From positions 1 through 24,803 of IMG/VR virus record IMGVR_UViG_3300037070_004261: a stretch of 24,803 nucleotides of DNA; one strand, given 5' to 3'. The DNA is from a virus. Shown here piece after piece: positions 1 to 7,302 of this stretch (within the stretch, counting starts at the first letter, position 1; each line of letters starts with the position of its first letter). The translations under genes were made by a program, and so were the position numbers. A model generated the notes under the pieces. That model was not told where the DNA came from. It saw only the letters and a list, made by a program, of their open reading frames with translations, and did no database searches.

Positions 1-51
1 GCTCTTGAACTGGCCCGTCACCGCCTCCGAGCGCGTGGCGTGGAGGTCTGA
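1..51 (+). CDS. 3' end of an upstream gene (partial)
   Basis: Frame 1 is open from the first base and stops with TGA at 49-51, giving a basic C-terminus ending LRARGVEV. It ends just before the capsid start at 59, which is the spacing expected of a preceding late gene. In HK97-type phages this position is usually the prohead protease or a ClpP-like protease, but 16 residues are too few to recognise a family. Confidence 0.4.
   Translation, partial: ALELARHRLRARGVEV
42..46 (+). promoter_or_regulatory. Ribosome binding site of the capsid gene
   Basis: GGAGG lies 12 bases before ATG 59. It favours initiation at 59 (or the ATG at 65) over the in-frame TTG at 5, which has no such site and would overlap the upstream gene. 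Confidence 0.5.
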
Positions 52-58
52 ACACATC

Positions 59-1378
59 ATGGCTATGTCAATTGCCGAGGCTCAAGGCGCGCTCAAGGAA
101 AAACTTGAGCAAGCCGACCTGCGCGAACGGAAGTATTCCGGCGATCCGGAGCAGATGCCCAACGAGGAGCGCGAAGAGCAACAGAAACTGCTCAACGATA
201 TCGCTGGCCTCGAAACCACGCTGAACACGCTCGAGGACGCAGAGCAGCGCAAGCAGCGGCTCGCCGACTTGTGGGAGCGTACGAAGCGACCGGCTAACGG
301 CGCGCGACCAACGTACGCCGGCGACGAGATGCTCGAAGGCAAGCGCTTCTCACCAGGTCGTCAGTTCCTCGAATCGCTGGACTATCGGTCGGCCAAACAG
401 CGCAATCTGTTCGACTCGAATCTGAGTCGTGTCGAGTTGAATGCGACGATGTCCGAGGGCACGAGCATGCTCGAGTGGGCGCAGTCGAAAGCGTTGCTGC
501 GCGGTGGCTCGACAACCTCTGGCGGCGCGTTCGTGCTCGAGGATCACCAGCCAGGGTTTCTCGACATTTTGCAGGCGCCGCTGAACGTCATCGACATTAT
601 TCAGCGCTCGCAGACATCGAGCGACACCATCGAGTACGTCCGTGAAGACACCTTCACGAACAGTGCAGCGTTCGTCGCTGAGGCAACGGGCTACACGGCG
701 TCGACGCTTGGCGGTACGGGCCTCAAGCCTGAGTCTGCGCTGGCCTACAGCACCCAGACGGCGACCGTTCGCACAATGGCTCATTGGATCCCTGTAACGA
801 ACCGCATGCTCCAGGACGCACCGGCGATCCGCGGCGTTATCGATGGCCGACTCTTGTTCGGGCTCCAGCAGAAGCTCCAGTCGCAGATTGTCTCGGGTGA
901 TGGCACCGGTGAGAACCTGACCGGCATCCTGAACTCGGGTATCGGCGTTGTGTCCAAAGGCTCAGACAGTGTGATTGATGCGCTGTACAAGGGCCGCACG
1001 ATGGTCACGTGGACGGGCTTCGGTCGCGCGACCGCGTTCATCCTGAACCCGACCGACTGGCAGACCATTCGTCTGGCGCGTGAAACCGCGATCACCGGCG
1101 TCAATCCTGGCGGGTACCTGTTCGGTCCACCGTCCGGCGTAGGCGCGCCCACACTGTGGGGCATCCCGGTCGTCGAAGATCCGAATATGACGCAGGGTAC
1201 GGGTCTGGTCGGTGACTTCCAGCAAGGCGCCACACTCTACGATCGCGAACAAGGCGCGGTCAGGGTCGGGACGGTGAATGATCAATTCATCAGAAATATT
1301 CAAACAATTCTGGCTGAGTTGAGAGTTGCATTCGTCGTGTGGAGACCGGCGGTCTTCGCGAGAGTGACCGGACTCTGA
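59..1378 (+). CDS. Major capsid protein, HK97 fold
   Basis: Predicted 439-residue protein that forms the icosahedral head shell. The N-terminal ~90 residues are highly charged and coiled-coil-like (Glu/Lys/Arg-rich), as in the delta/scaffold domain that HK97-type capsid proteins carry before maturation. After a Thr-Ser-Gly-Gly-rich junction near residue 155, the rest shows the family pattern: a stretch ending in FVAEATGY, the segment around VTNRMLQD, then SGDGTGENLTGIL near residues 279-291, and a C-terminal part with QFIRNIQTILAELRVAFVV. Length fits a precursor with a fused scaffold domain. The ATG at 59 is chosen because GGAGG precedes it; a TTG at 5 is in frame but less likely. No separate scaffold gene is visible inside the window. 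Family assignment is firm; the cleavage site is not determined. Confidence 0.93.
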   Translation: MAMSIAEAQGALKEKLEQADLRERKYSGDPEQMPNEEREEQQKLLNDIAGLETTLNTLEDAEQRKQRLADLWERTKRPANGARPTYAGDEMLEGKRFSPGRQFLESLDYRSAKQRNLFDSNLSRVELNATMSEGTSMLEWAQSKALLRGGSTTSGGAFVLEDHQPGFLDILQAPLNVIDIIQRSQTSSDTIEYVREDTFTNSAAFVAEATGYTASTLGGTGLKPESALAYSTQTATVRTMAHWIPVTNRMLQDAPAIRGVIDGRLLFGLQQKLQSQIVSGDGTGENLTGILNSGIGVVSKGSDSVIDALYKGRTMVTWTGFGRATAFILNPTDWQTIRLARETAITGVNPGGYLFGPPSGVGAPTLWGIPVVEDPNMTQGTGLVGDFQQGATLYDREQGAVRVGTVNDQFIRNIQTILAELRVAFVVWRPAVFARVTGL

Positions 1379-1381
1379 GTA

Positions 1382-1411
1382 TTTACGAACGGTACTGATA
1401 TGTAGTACACT
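1382..1411 (+). promoter_or_regulatory. Possible promoter for the first HNH gene
   Basis: In the 56-base gap after the capsid gene, TTTACG (1382-1387) and TACACT (1406-1411) are 18 bases apart and resemble sigma-70 boxes (4 of 6 bases each). A short inverted repeat GTACT/AGTAC (1392-1396 and 1404-1408) overlaps the spacer. No terminator-like T-run is present. Weak evidence. Confidence 0.25.
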
Positions 1412-1434
1412 CTCTCTGTGAGGGAGGGTGTCTC

Positions 1435-2331
1435 ATGAGAGGTGCCAGGGATACTCGGGCATGCGCGTGCGGTTGTGGCGAGATGGTGACGAAGTTGCTA
1501 TCGCAAGCCAAGGGCGAACGCTGGTTTGTCAACAACCAGCATCAGGCTCGCCACATGCCGCCGCCGGGCTCAGTTTCCAAGGAGTTCAATCCATACCGCG
1601 GCCAAAAGGAAACTCGGCCTTGTGCCGAGTGCGATAACCCGGTTACTCGCTATCTGACTCCTGAACGAGCCAGCAAGGCGTGGTATTGCACGCATGTTTG
1701 TCGTGGTAAGTGGCAGCAGAAGACACGACTTGAGAACGGAACTTTCGTTCGAGGAACAAAGCCACGACTCGGTGACACCATCCCGTGCGAGTGGTGTGGA
1801 GTCGAGTTCTATCGTCAGCCTGCGTACATCAAGCAGAATCGGCGCTTTCATTCAAGGGCGTGCGCTTACGCCTCATTTGAGAAAACCCGGCGTATGGTTG
1901 CGTGTCCGGTATGTGGCAAGGAGGTGCCGCGACGACCGAGTGATACGCGCAAGTACTGTTCACGAGCCCACGAGGCGATGTCAAAGATCAAGCGACCGAC
2001 TGGTCGTGAGCACAATGGGCGCCCTGTGATCATGAACGCGCATGGTTACATCACGATCTACGAGCCAACTCATCCGTCTTGCGGGATTAGCGGGCGAGTC
2101 CTAGAGCACCGCTGGGTCGTGGAGCAGTTTCTCGGTCGTTATTTGACCACGAGAGAGCAGGTGGACCATATCAACCAGGACAAAACGGACAACCGCATCG
2201 AGAACCTGCAACTGCTGTCGCCGGAAGCACACACGATCAAGACGAATGCCGACCGCAAACGCAAGGAACTCACTATGACGGAACGACTGGCCGAATACGA
2301 GCGTCGGTTCGGTCCACTCTCTGATGGCTAA
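1435..2331 (+). CDS. HNH homing endonuclease with four Cys-rich zinc modules
   Basis: Predicted 298-residue nuclease, probably a free-standing homing endonuclease. The C-terminal HNH domain has EHRW at 224-227, the metal-binding VDHINQDKTDN at 243-253, and RIENLQLLSPEAH at 254-266, matching the usual D-H...N...H layout. The N-terminal 180 residues carry four Cys clusters: C10/C12/C14, C63-x2-C66 with C85-x3-C89, C118-x2-C121 with H139/C143, and C157-x2-C160 with C175/H179. These look like serial zinc fingers for DNA recognition. ATG 1435 is preceded by GGAGGG at an acceptable distance. The gene lies between the capsid gene and a small gene whose ATG overlaps its stop by 8 bases, so it is now read through by late transcription. 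The nuclease class is secure; its target is unknown. Confidence 0.88.
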   Translation: MRGARDTRACACGCGEMVTKLLSQAKGERWFVNNQHQARHMPPPGSVSKEFNPYRGQKETRPCAECDNPVTRYLTPERASKAWYCTHVCRGKWQQKTRLENGTFVRGTKPRLGDTIPCEWCGVEFYRQPAYIKQNRRFHSRACAYASFEKTRRMVACPVCGKEVPRRPSDTRKYCSRAHEAMSKIKRPTGREHNGRPVIMNAHGYITIYEPTHPSCGISGRVLEHRWVVEQFLGRYLTTREQVDHINQDKTDNRIENLQLLSPEAHTIKTNADRKRKELTMTERLAEYERRFGPLSDG

Positions 2332-2512
2332 TCCTGCGCCTGCAGTCATGGAGGTTGTTCGCCGTCTAGGGCTGCGCTTACGCAGGATTGGAAACGGCGA
2401 GCCGGCAGCGGAGCATCCACCGCTGCCGGCCGTCGGCCAGAAACGCTGGAAGTTCTACTACGACAAGATGCGTCGTAACTTTGAAGACAAAGGAGCACCA
2501 CCGCATGGCTGA
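2324..2512 (+). CDS. Small hypothetical protein
   Basis: 62 residues, basic, with a Pro/Ala-rich centre and a C-terminal charged segment WKFYYDKMRRNFEDK. The ATG overlaps the HNH stop by 8 bases and its own stop overlaps the next gene by 8 bases, so it fills the interval exactly, which is the main argument that it is translated. It has no strong ribosome site of its own. An in-frame ATG at 2348 is an alternative start. I recognise no family. Confidence 0.55.
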   Translation: MANPAPAVMEVVRRLGLRLRRIGNGEPAAEHPPLPAVGQKRWKFYYDKMRRNFEDKGAPPHG

Positions 2513-2729
2513 TGGGTTCCTGGTGCAGCTCTACGACAGCAACGGCCAGTATGTGACCGATGCGCTCACCGATCAAGACTTGACTATGGCTGTCAACCGC
2601 GAGAACCACATTGACAGCGGCGGCAAGATCTACTGCTGGAAGCAACGGTACGCCCAGTGGCGCGAGTCACCAGGCGTCATCACTCTCGCCGGCAAGCCTG
2701 AGGTCGAGACGAAGGACAAGTCCGGCTAA
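2505..2729 (+). CDS. Small hypothetical phage protein
   Basis: 74 residues starting MADGFLVQLYDSNGQYVTD. The start is set by AAAGGAG at 2490-2496, nine bases ahead of ATG 2505; an upstream in-frame ATG at 2388 has no such site and would run through the preceding gene. The sequence is hydrophilic, with no membrane segment or cysteine pair beyond a single Cys. It sits directly before the sugar cassette. Function is not recognised; a small virion accessory protein is possible. Confidence 0.6.
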   Translation: MADGFLVQLYDSNGQYVTDALTDQDLTMAVNRENHIDSGGKIYCWKQRYAQWRESPGVITLAGKPEVETKDKSG

Positions 2730-2734
2730 CTCAC

Positions 2735-3322
2735 GTGGCGTCATTCAGTTTCATCGTGCCGACGCATCGCGAGGACCGGCCGCTTGCACGTTGCCTGTCC
2801 AGCATCCGGGATCAGCTCGACCCGTCCGACGAGGTGATCGTCGTTGGCGATACGCACGATGGTCCGTTACCTGGCGTCGAGGCGCGGGTGCGTGACTACG
2901 GGCCGCAGTTTCGCTACTTGAGTCTCGACGCCGGGCATCATTGTTTCGGTCATCACCAGCTTGACTACGGCATCAGTCAGGCACAAGGCGAGTACATCCA
3001 CTGCAACGACGACGATGACGTATGGACACCGGACGCCGTAGCGCACATGCGCAAGGGTGTGAACCTGTATCCCCAGTTTGCGCTCCTGTTCCGGTTCCAC
3101 TCGTATTTTGGCATCGACTTCTGGGACTTCGCGGGCAACATGGAACGTAACCATATCGGTGGTCACTGCCTGGTGACGCCGAATGTACCGGGCAAAGTGG
3201 CAAGCTGGACGTGCGACTACACCGGCGATTTCGAGTACGTGGCGAACACGGTTGCAGCGTTTGGCGGCCCGCAGAAGGCGATCTGGGTCAACGAATTCGT
3301 AGCGCGTGCTCGGCCGACGTGA
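2735..3322 (+). CDS. Glycosyltransferase-like protein (GT-A, family 2 type)
   Basis: 195 residues. The N-terminus FSFIVPTHREDRPLARCLSS is the nucleotide-sugar-binding start of family 2 glycosyltransferases. VIVVGDTHDG (35-44) gives the second beta strand, and NDDDDVW (91-97) supplies the DxD-type metal/nucleotide site. A C-terminal WTCDYTGDFEY motif may bind the acceptor. It would transfer a sugar from a nucleotide donor to an unknown acceptor. GTG 2735 is the only start that keeps the N-terminal strand, though no ribosome site is clear. It is a diverged tandem paralog of the next gene (shared DTH, DAGxHCxGHxQ, DDxVxxPxA, ERNxxGGHC-like). Its stop overlaps the next start by four bases. Confidence 0.78.
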   Translation: MASFSFIVPTHREDRPLARCLSSIRDQLDPSDEVIVVGDTHDGPLPGVEARVRDYGPQFRYLSLDAGHHCFGHHQLDYGISQAQGEYIHCNDDDDVWTPDAVAHMRKGVNLYPQFALLFRFHSYFGIDFWDFAGNMERNHIGGHCLVTPNVPGKVASWTCDYTGDFEYVANTVAAFGGPQKAIWVNEFVARARPT

Positions 3323-3930
3323 CCTGGCTCTCGATCGTCGTGCCGACCATCGGTCGGCCCACACTGGCGCGTATGGTCGCCTCAGTCCCAGATCCGACGG
3401 TCGAGATCGTGGTCGTAGCCGATACGCACCAGAATGATGTACGCGCCGAACTCAAGGCGGCGCGCAGACTGGTCAACGACCGCGTCGTATGGCTCAACCA
3501 TGACGCCGGCTATCACTGCTGGGGGCATCCACAACGTCAGAAGGGCATGAGCGAGGCAACCGGTCGCTGGCTGATGTTCTCGCAGGATGACAACGTGCTG
3601 GTGCCGGGCGCGCTAGACGTTATCCGCAGAGTGATCGCGCGTCAGGATGAGCCGCGGCCGTTGCTGTTCCAGGTTGATAACTGGTCGGCGGGCGTGGTGT
3701 GGAAAAAACCGGTCCTGGTCGAGCGGAACGTTGATGCCGATTGCATTGTGGTTCCGGCCGACCCGATGAAGTTAGGAACGTGGGGCGAGCGGTTCCAGGG
3801 AGACTATGACTTCATTGTTGACACGTGTCGAAAGTGGCCGTTCGTGAGTTTCTGTCGGGTGATCATCTCGCTTAGTCCAGAGCGTGACCCCGAGACGCGA
3901 CGCGCGATGCAGGCAGCATGGACACTCTGA
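3319..3930 (+). CDS. Glycosyltransferase-like protein, paralog of the preceding gene
   Basis: 203 residues starting at GTG 3319, which forms a GTGA overlap with the previous stop. An ATG at 3211 in the same frame would bury 36 extra residues inside the neighbour and shift the conserved IVVPTIGRPTLARM start away from the N-terminus, so it is rejected. EIVVVADTHQND (29-40) and SQDDN (88-92) are the second strand and DxD-like site. The segment HDAGYHCWGH (61-70) matches the upstream paralog closely, pointing to an old tandem duplication followed by change of donor or acceptor. A C-terminal GDYDF motif replaces the paralog's GDFEY. The substrate is unknown. Confidence 0.75.
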   Translation: MTWLSIVVPTIGRPTLARMVASVPDPTVEIVVVADTHQNDVRAELKAARRLVNDRVVWLNHDAGYHCWGHPQRQKGMSEATGRWLMFSQDDNVLVPGALDVIRRVIARQDEPRPLLFQVDNWSAGVVWKKPVLVERNVDADCIVVPADPMKLGTWGERFQGDYDFIVDTCRKWPFVSFCRVIISLSPERDPETRRAMQAAWTL

Positions 3931-4757
3931 GCGTACCGACGCCGACCAGCAATTACACGAGCTACCGTCAATGTCTGGCGGAAGCCGCTACGCAGCAGCC
4001 CGAGGATTGGACGTTCAAGACGGACATTCGATTCCAGCGGGTACTCGAGCACGTTGACCACTACCAGGGGTTTCGGTTTCTCGATCACGTTCAGCGTGAG
4101 TATGCCGCGTACTGGCCGCAGGTTCGCGAGTTGCTGCCGGGTCTCGTCGCGGACAACGATCGGTACGGCAAGCCATTCGGCGACATGTTCCACGAGGTCG
4201 GGCTGACGTGCTCGCCGTCGAACTTCCGCTACTTGAGTCAGGCATTACGCCTGCTGACGCACGCCGCAGAAGTTACCGATGGACGCATCCACATCATCGA
4301 GCTTGGCGGCGGCTACGGCGGGCTGGCGCTGTACGTGCATCGGCTGGCTCACCTGTTCCCGAGCGTAGAGATCGATGCTTATTCGATCGTGGACTTGCCA
4401 GAAGCCGGTGTGGTCCAGGCAAAGACAGCGGGCGCTCTGGGAGTGCCGATTAACGTGGTCAATGGGCTGAGCGAGATCGCCCTGGGTATTTGTCTGGATC
4501 TGAGTGACGCGTCGCGGTTCTTCTTCAGTGCCTACGCCTTCAGTGAGTTCGATGAGGACACGCGCAACTACTACGCCGAGCATGTCGCGAAGCATTGCGA
4601 GCATGGCGTGGTGATCTGGAATTTTGTCAATGGGGTGACAGGTGTTGCCGAGAAAGACCTCGGCGGGCCTGTCTATCAGTTCATCGATAAACCGCTACAT
4701 GCCGTGCTCGATCAGCCGGCTATGTACCCGGAGCCTATCCAGCTCGTGAGATTCTGA
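3918..4757 (+). CDS. Putative sugar O-methyltransferase
   Basis: 279 residues. The SAM-binding motif I is IIELGGGYGGLA (126-137), followed by DAYSIVDLPEA, where the Asp would bind the ribose of SAM. The N-terminal half (FRFLDHVQREY, CSPSNFRYLSQALRL) and the C-terminal SAYAFSEFDED match the pattern of proteins annotated as putative sugar O-methyltransferases in polysaccharide clusters. It probably methylates a hydroxyl of a sugar residue. The ATG overlaps the previous stop by 13 bases, and its TGA overlaps the next ATG by one base, so it is tightly coupled to both. The glycosyltransferase and PLP-enzyme neighbours support a sugar substrate rather than DNA. Confidence 0.72.
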   Translation: MDTLSVPTPTSNYTSYRQCLAEAATQQPEDWTFKTDIRFQRVLEHVDHYQGFRFLDHVQREYAAYWPQVRELLPGLVADNDRYGKPFGDMFHEVGLTCSPSNFRYLSQALRLLTHAAEVTDGRIHIIELGGGYGGLALYVHRLAHLFPSVEIDAYSIVDLPEAGVVQAKTAGALGVPINVVNGLSEIALGICLDLSDASRFFFSAYAFSEFDEDTRNYYAEHVAKHCEHGVVIWNFVNGVTGVAEKDLGGPVYQFIDKPLHAVLDQPAMYPEPIQLVRF

Positions 4758-5887
4758 TGGTGCTTGCCCCGGCGAAACGCTACCCGCTCGCCCACGTGAC
4801 GTACGGCGACGAGGAAATGGCCGCGGTCATGATGACGCTACGCGCCGGTCAGACCACGTGCGGGCCCCAGGTTCGGCAATTTGAACAATCTTTTGCATCT
4901 TATGTCGGCCGCGAGCACGCCGTGATGGTCAATTCCGGCTCGAGCGCTGACCTGTTGATTGCGTTCGGCCTCGGGCCAGCGCAGCCAGGTGACGAGGTGC
5001 TGGTTCCCGCGGTCACCTGGCCGACGCAGGTCTGGTCGTGCACGATGGCGGGCTACACGGTGCGGCTTGTCGATGTGGACCCTGCCACGTTGCAGATGGA
5101 CGTGGCCGATCTGAAACGGAAGGTCAACATTCATGCGCGCTGTGTGTTTCTTACTCACGTACTCGGTAACGTGGGTAATCTGGATGATCTCGACGACGTC
5201 GATATTCCGATCCTTGAGGATTGCTGCGAGGCGATGGGCGCTCGCTGGCGGGGCAAGCACGTCGGGACATTAGGTAGTGCCGCGGCCTTCTCGTTTTTCT
5301 TCAGCCACCTCCTGAACACGATGGAGGGGGGGATGGTGGTCACCGACGAGGTGCTCGATGCGCGTGACTACCGACTGTGGCGCTCACACGGTTGGGAGCC
5401 GAAGGCAGATTTTCCGTTCTGGTTCCCGACATGGGGCCTGAACGTACGGCCGACCGAGATCCAGGGCGCATTCGGCAACGTCCAGATGACTCGGCTCGAA
5501 AGTTTTCGTCAGGCTCGAGTGCGGAATTACGAGCGGCTCACGGCCGCCATCCCGTGGGGTTGGCTGCACGGCATCACCGTACTGCCCGAGTGCGAGCCGG
5601 CATGGCATGGCTTCCCGATGATGGTCGCGCCGGACGCGCCGTTCTGGAAAGCGGACCTGTGCCGCTTCCTGGACGCGCACGGTGTGGAAACACGGCCGAT
5701 TGTGGCGGGCAACTTCGCGGAGCAGCCGGTCGCTCAAGGTCACCCACAGATCATTGCCGAGCATCTGCCGGGCGCGGACCGTATCCATCGGGACGGGTTC
5801 TACATCGGGATCTCATCGTTCGACGACGAGGACGGCGCGGCCTACGTTGGCGAGGTCGTGAGCGAGTTCATGAGGCAGTGGGGCTGA
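4757..5887 (+). CDS. DegT/DnrJ/EryC1/StrS-family PLP enzyme, ColD-like sugar 3-dehydratase
   Basis: 376 residues, normal length for this fold-type I family. MVNSGSSAD (57-65) is the phosphate-binding loop, and PILEDCCEAMGA (151-162) holds Asp155, which contacts the pyridine nitrogen. The segment AFSFFFSHLLNTMEGGMVVT (177-196) aligns without gaps to the FSF...K...EGG region of aminotransferases such as ArnB, but His184 replaces the Schiff-base Lys. That replacement is known from GDP-4-keto-6-deoxymannose 3-dehydratase (ColD), which uses PMP to remove the C3 hydroxyl. It is therefore more likely a 3-deoxygenating enzyme than an aminotransferase. It lacks an obvious extra Cys cluster like that of the iron-sulfur E1-type dehydratases. 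A TGATG overlap couples it to the methyltransferase. The substrate is inferred. Confidence 0.8.
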   Translation: MVLAPAKRYPLAHVTYGDEEMAAVMMTLRAGQTTCGPQVRQFEQSFASYVGREHAVMVNSGSSADLLIAFGLGPAQPGDEVLVPAVTWPTQVWSCTMAGYTVRLVDVDPATLQMDVADLKRKVNIHARCVFLTHVLGNVGNLDDLDDVDIPILEDCCEAMGARWRGKHVGTLGSAAAFSFFFSHLLNTMEGGMVVTDEVLDARDYRLWRSHGWEPKADFPFWFPTWGLNVRPTEIQGAFGNVQMTRLESFRQARVRNYERLTAAIPWGWLHGITVLPECEPAWHGFPMMVAPDAPFWKADLCRFLDAHGVETRPIVAGNFAEQPVAQGHPQIIAEHLPGADRIHRDGFYIGISSFDDEDGAAYVGEVVSEFMRQWG

Positions 5888-5891
5888 GCGG

Positions 5892-6530
5892 TTGCTGATC
5901 GCCATGCGCGAGCTGGTGACTCGCTACGGCGTGAAACCGAAAGCGGTCTTGCACGTTGGCGCTCATCTGGGTGAAGAGGCTGAGGATTATCAGGAAGCCT
6001 GCGCCGAGCGCGTACTGTGGATCGAAGCGAATCGGGCATTAGTGCCGACGCTCCAAGCGCACGTGGCGGGGTTCCCAGGTCAGCGCGCCCTACAGGCCAC
6101 GATAAGCGACGTCAATGATGAGCCCGTGACGCTGCGGCTGACGACCTTCTCGATGGCATCATCGATTCTGCCGCTCAAGCGGCACCTCGATTTCTATCCG
6201 TCGATGCCTGAGATTGGCGGGCAAGCAGACATGACCACCACGGTTGACATGCTGCTCGAGCAGTACGGCGAGTCGCCAACGTTCGATATGGCCAACCTCG
6301 ACGTGGAGGGCGCCGAGTTGCACGTGCTGCGCGGCATGGCGTCGGTGATGCCGAGTTTGCGCTGGATCTATACCGAGGTCAACCACGAGGAGATGTACGA
6401 GGGCTGCGTGCTGGTGTCGCAGATGGACGACTACCTTGGTGGGTTCGGGTTCAAGCGGGTGGCCATTCAGGATGCGTATATCGGTGAGCAGATGATGGGG
6501 TTCGCGGACGCGCTCTATGCCCGAGCCTAG
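5892..6530 (+). CDS. FkbM-family methyltransferase
   Basis: 212 residues. LHVGAHLGEEAEDY (20-33) is the FkbM-type motif I, followed by WIEANRALVP. NLDVEGAELHVLRGM (135-149) is the hallmark LDVEGxE...LxG segment of the Methyltransf_21/FkbM family. Members usually methylate hydroxyls of sugars or small metabolites, which fits the neighbours. TTG 5892 starts four bases after the preceding stop and keeps the N-terminal helix usual before motif I; ATG 5904 is the alternative and would cost four residues. No ribosome site is clear for either. It ends in a 14-base overlap with the next gene. Confidence 0.85.
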   Translation: MLIAMRELVTRYGVKPKAVLHVGAHLGEEAEDYQEACAERVLWIEANRALVPTLQAHVAGFPGQRALQATISDVNDEPVTLRLTTFSMASSILPLKRHLDFYPSMPEIGGQADMTTTVDMLLEQYGESPTFDMANLDVEGAELHVLRGMASVMPSLRWIYTEVNHEEMYEGCVLVSQMDDYLGGFGFKRVAIQDAYIGEQMMGFADALYARA

Positions 6531-7302
6531 CTTGCAAGTGATCTGTTTCAGCAAGGATCGGCCGCTCCAACTTCACGGCTACCTGACCTCGTTCTATCGG
6601 CACTGCGAACAGAACGCGAGCGTGAAAGTCCTGGTGCAGTCTCAGCCGCAATGGTTCGCCGACGCGTACCGTCAGGTCGAGGCCGAGTTTCCTCAGGTCG
6701 AGTGGTGCCACGAGACGAACTTTCGGGCTGACCTCGAAGCGCTGATCGGTGATGCCGAGTACACCATGTTCGGCTGCGACGACGTGGTGTTCACGCGCTC
6801 GTTCGAGACGCGCGTCGATCCAGACGTGATTGGGCTGTCGCTAAGACTGGGGAACCACATCACGCGCGACATGTTCGGCAACCCGCTATCGCAGCCGGCC
6901 CAATTCCGCCAGGGCAATCAGTGGCCAGTGTCTGAGGGGGTCGGTGATTGGGGCTACCCGTGGGAAGTGCTCGGGACGATCTACGAAACCGACTTCGTCA
7001 AACGCATGGCGGCGCGTGTGCAGGCCAACTCACCCAGTCAGCTCGAAGAACGCGGCTCACGCTGCTGGTCAGAGGAAACAGACAAGCGCATGCTGGCGTC
7101 GTGGGCGTTGTCACGGCTCGTGGTGCCTACGGTGAACCTGGTGCAGCAAGAATTCCCGAATGGCATCTGTGGCAACGTGCCGCTTGACGTCGGCTACCTG
7201 CTCGACTGCTGGAACCACGGCATGCGCTTGGACGTGGACCGCTACGCGAATATGGCGCCTGAGTCGTGGCGCATCCCAGACTTCTTCCTGAGGCGAGCAT
7301 GA
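6517..7302 (+). CDS. Glycosyltransferase-like protein
   Basis: 261 residues beginning LQVICFSKDRPLQLHGYL, a GT-A style first strand and helix. FGCDDVVFTR (85-94) is a DxD-like acidic site. The centre contains GDWGYPWEVLGTIYETD and the C-terminal half NGICGNVPLDVGYLLDCW. This arrangement resembles uncharacterised phage and bacterial glycosyltransferase-like proteins found next to FkbM genes. No membrane segment is visible, so it should be cytoplasmic. ATG 6517 overlaps the FkbM stop by 14 bases, and its own stop forms an ATGA overlap with the DNA methyltransferase. The sugar donor and the acceptor are unknown; assignment beyond GT-A-like is weak. Confidence 0.6.
   Translation: MPEPSLQVICFSKDRPLQLHGYLTSFYRHCEQNASVKVLVQSQPQWFADAYRQVEAEFPQVEWCHETNFRADLEALIGDAEYTMFGCDDVVFTRSFETRVDPDVIGLSLRLGNHITRDMFGNPLSQPAQFRQGNQWPVSEGVGDWGYPWEVLGTIYETDFVKRMAARVQANSPSQLEERGSRCWSEETDKRMLASWALSRLVVPTVNLVQQEFPNGICGNVPLDVGYLLDCWNHGMRLDVDRYANMAPESWRIPDFFLRRA

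Noticed and set aside
3211-3318. N-terminal extension of the second glycosyltransferase
   Set aside because: It overlaps the preceding gene deeply, and the GTGA overlap at 3319 places the conserved first strand at the N-terminus.
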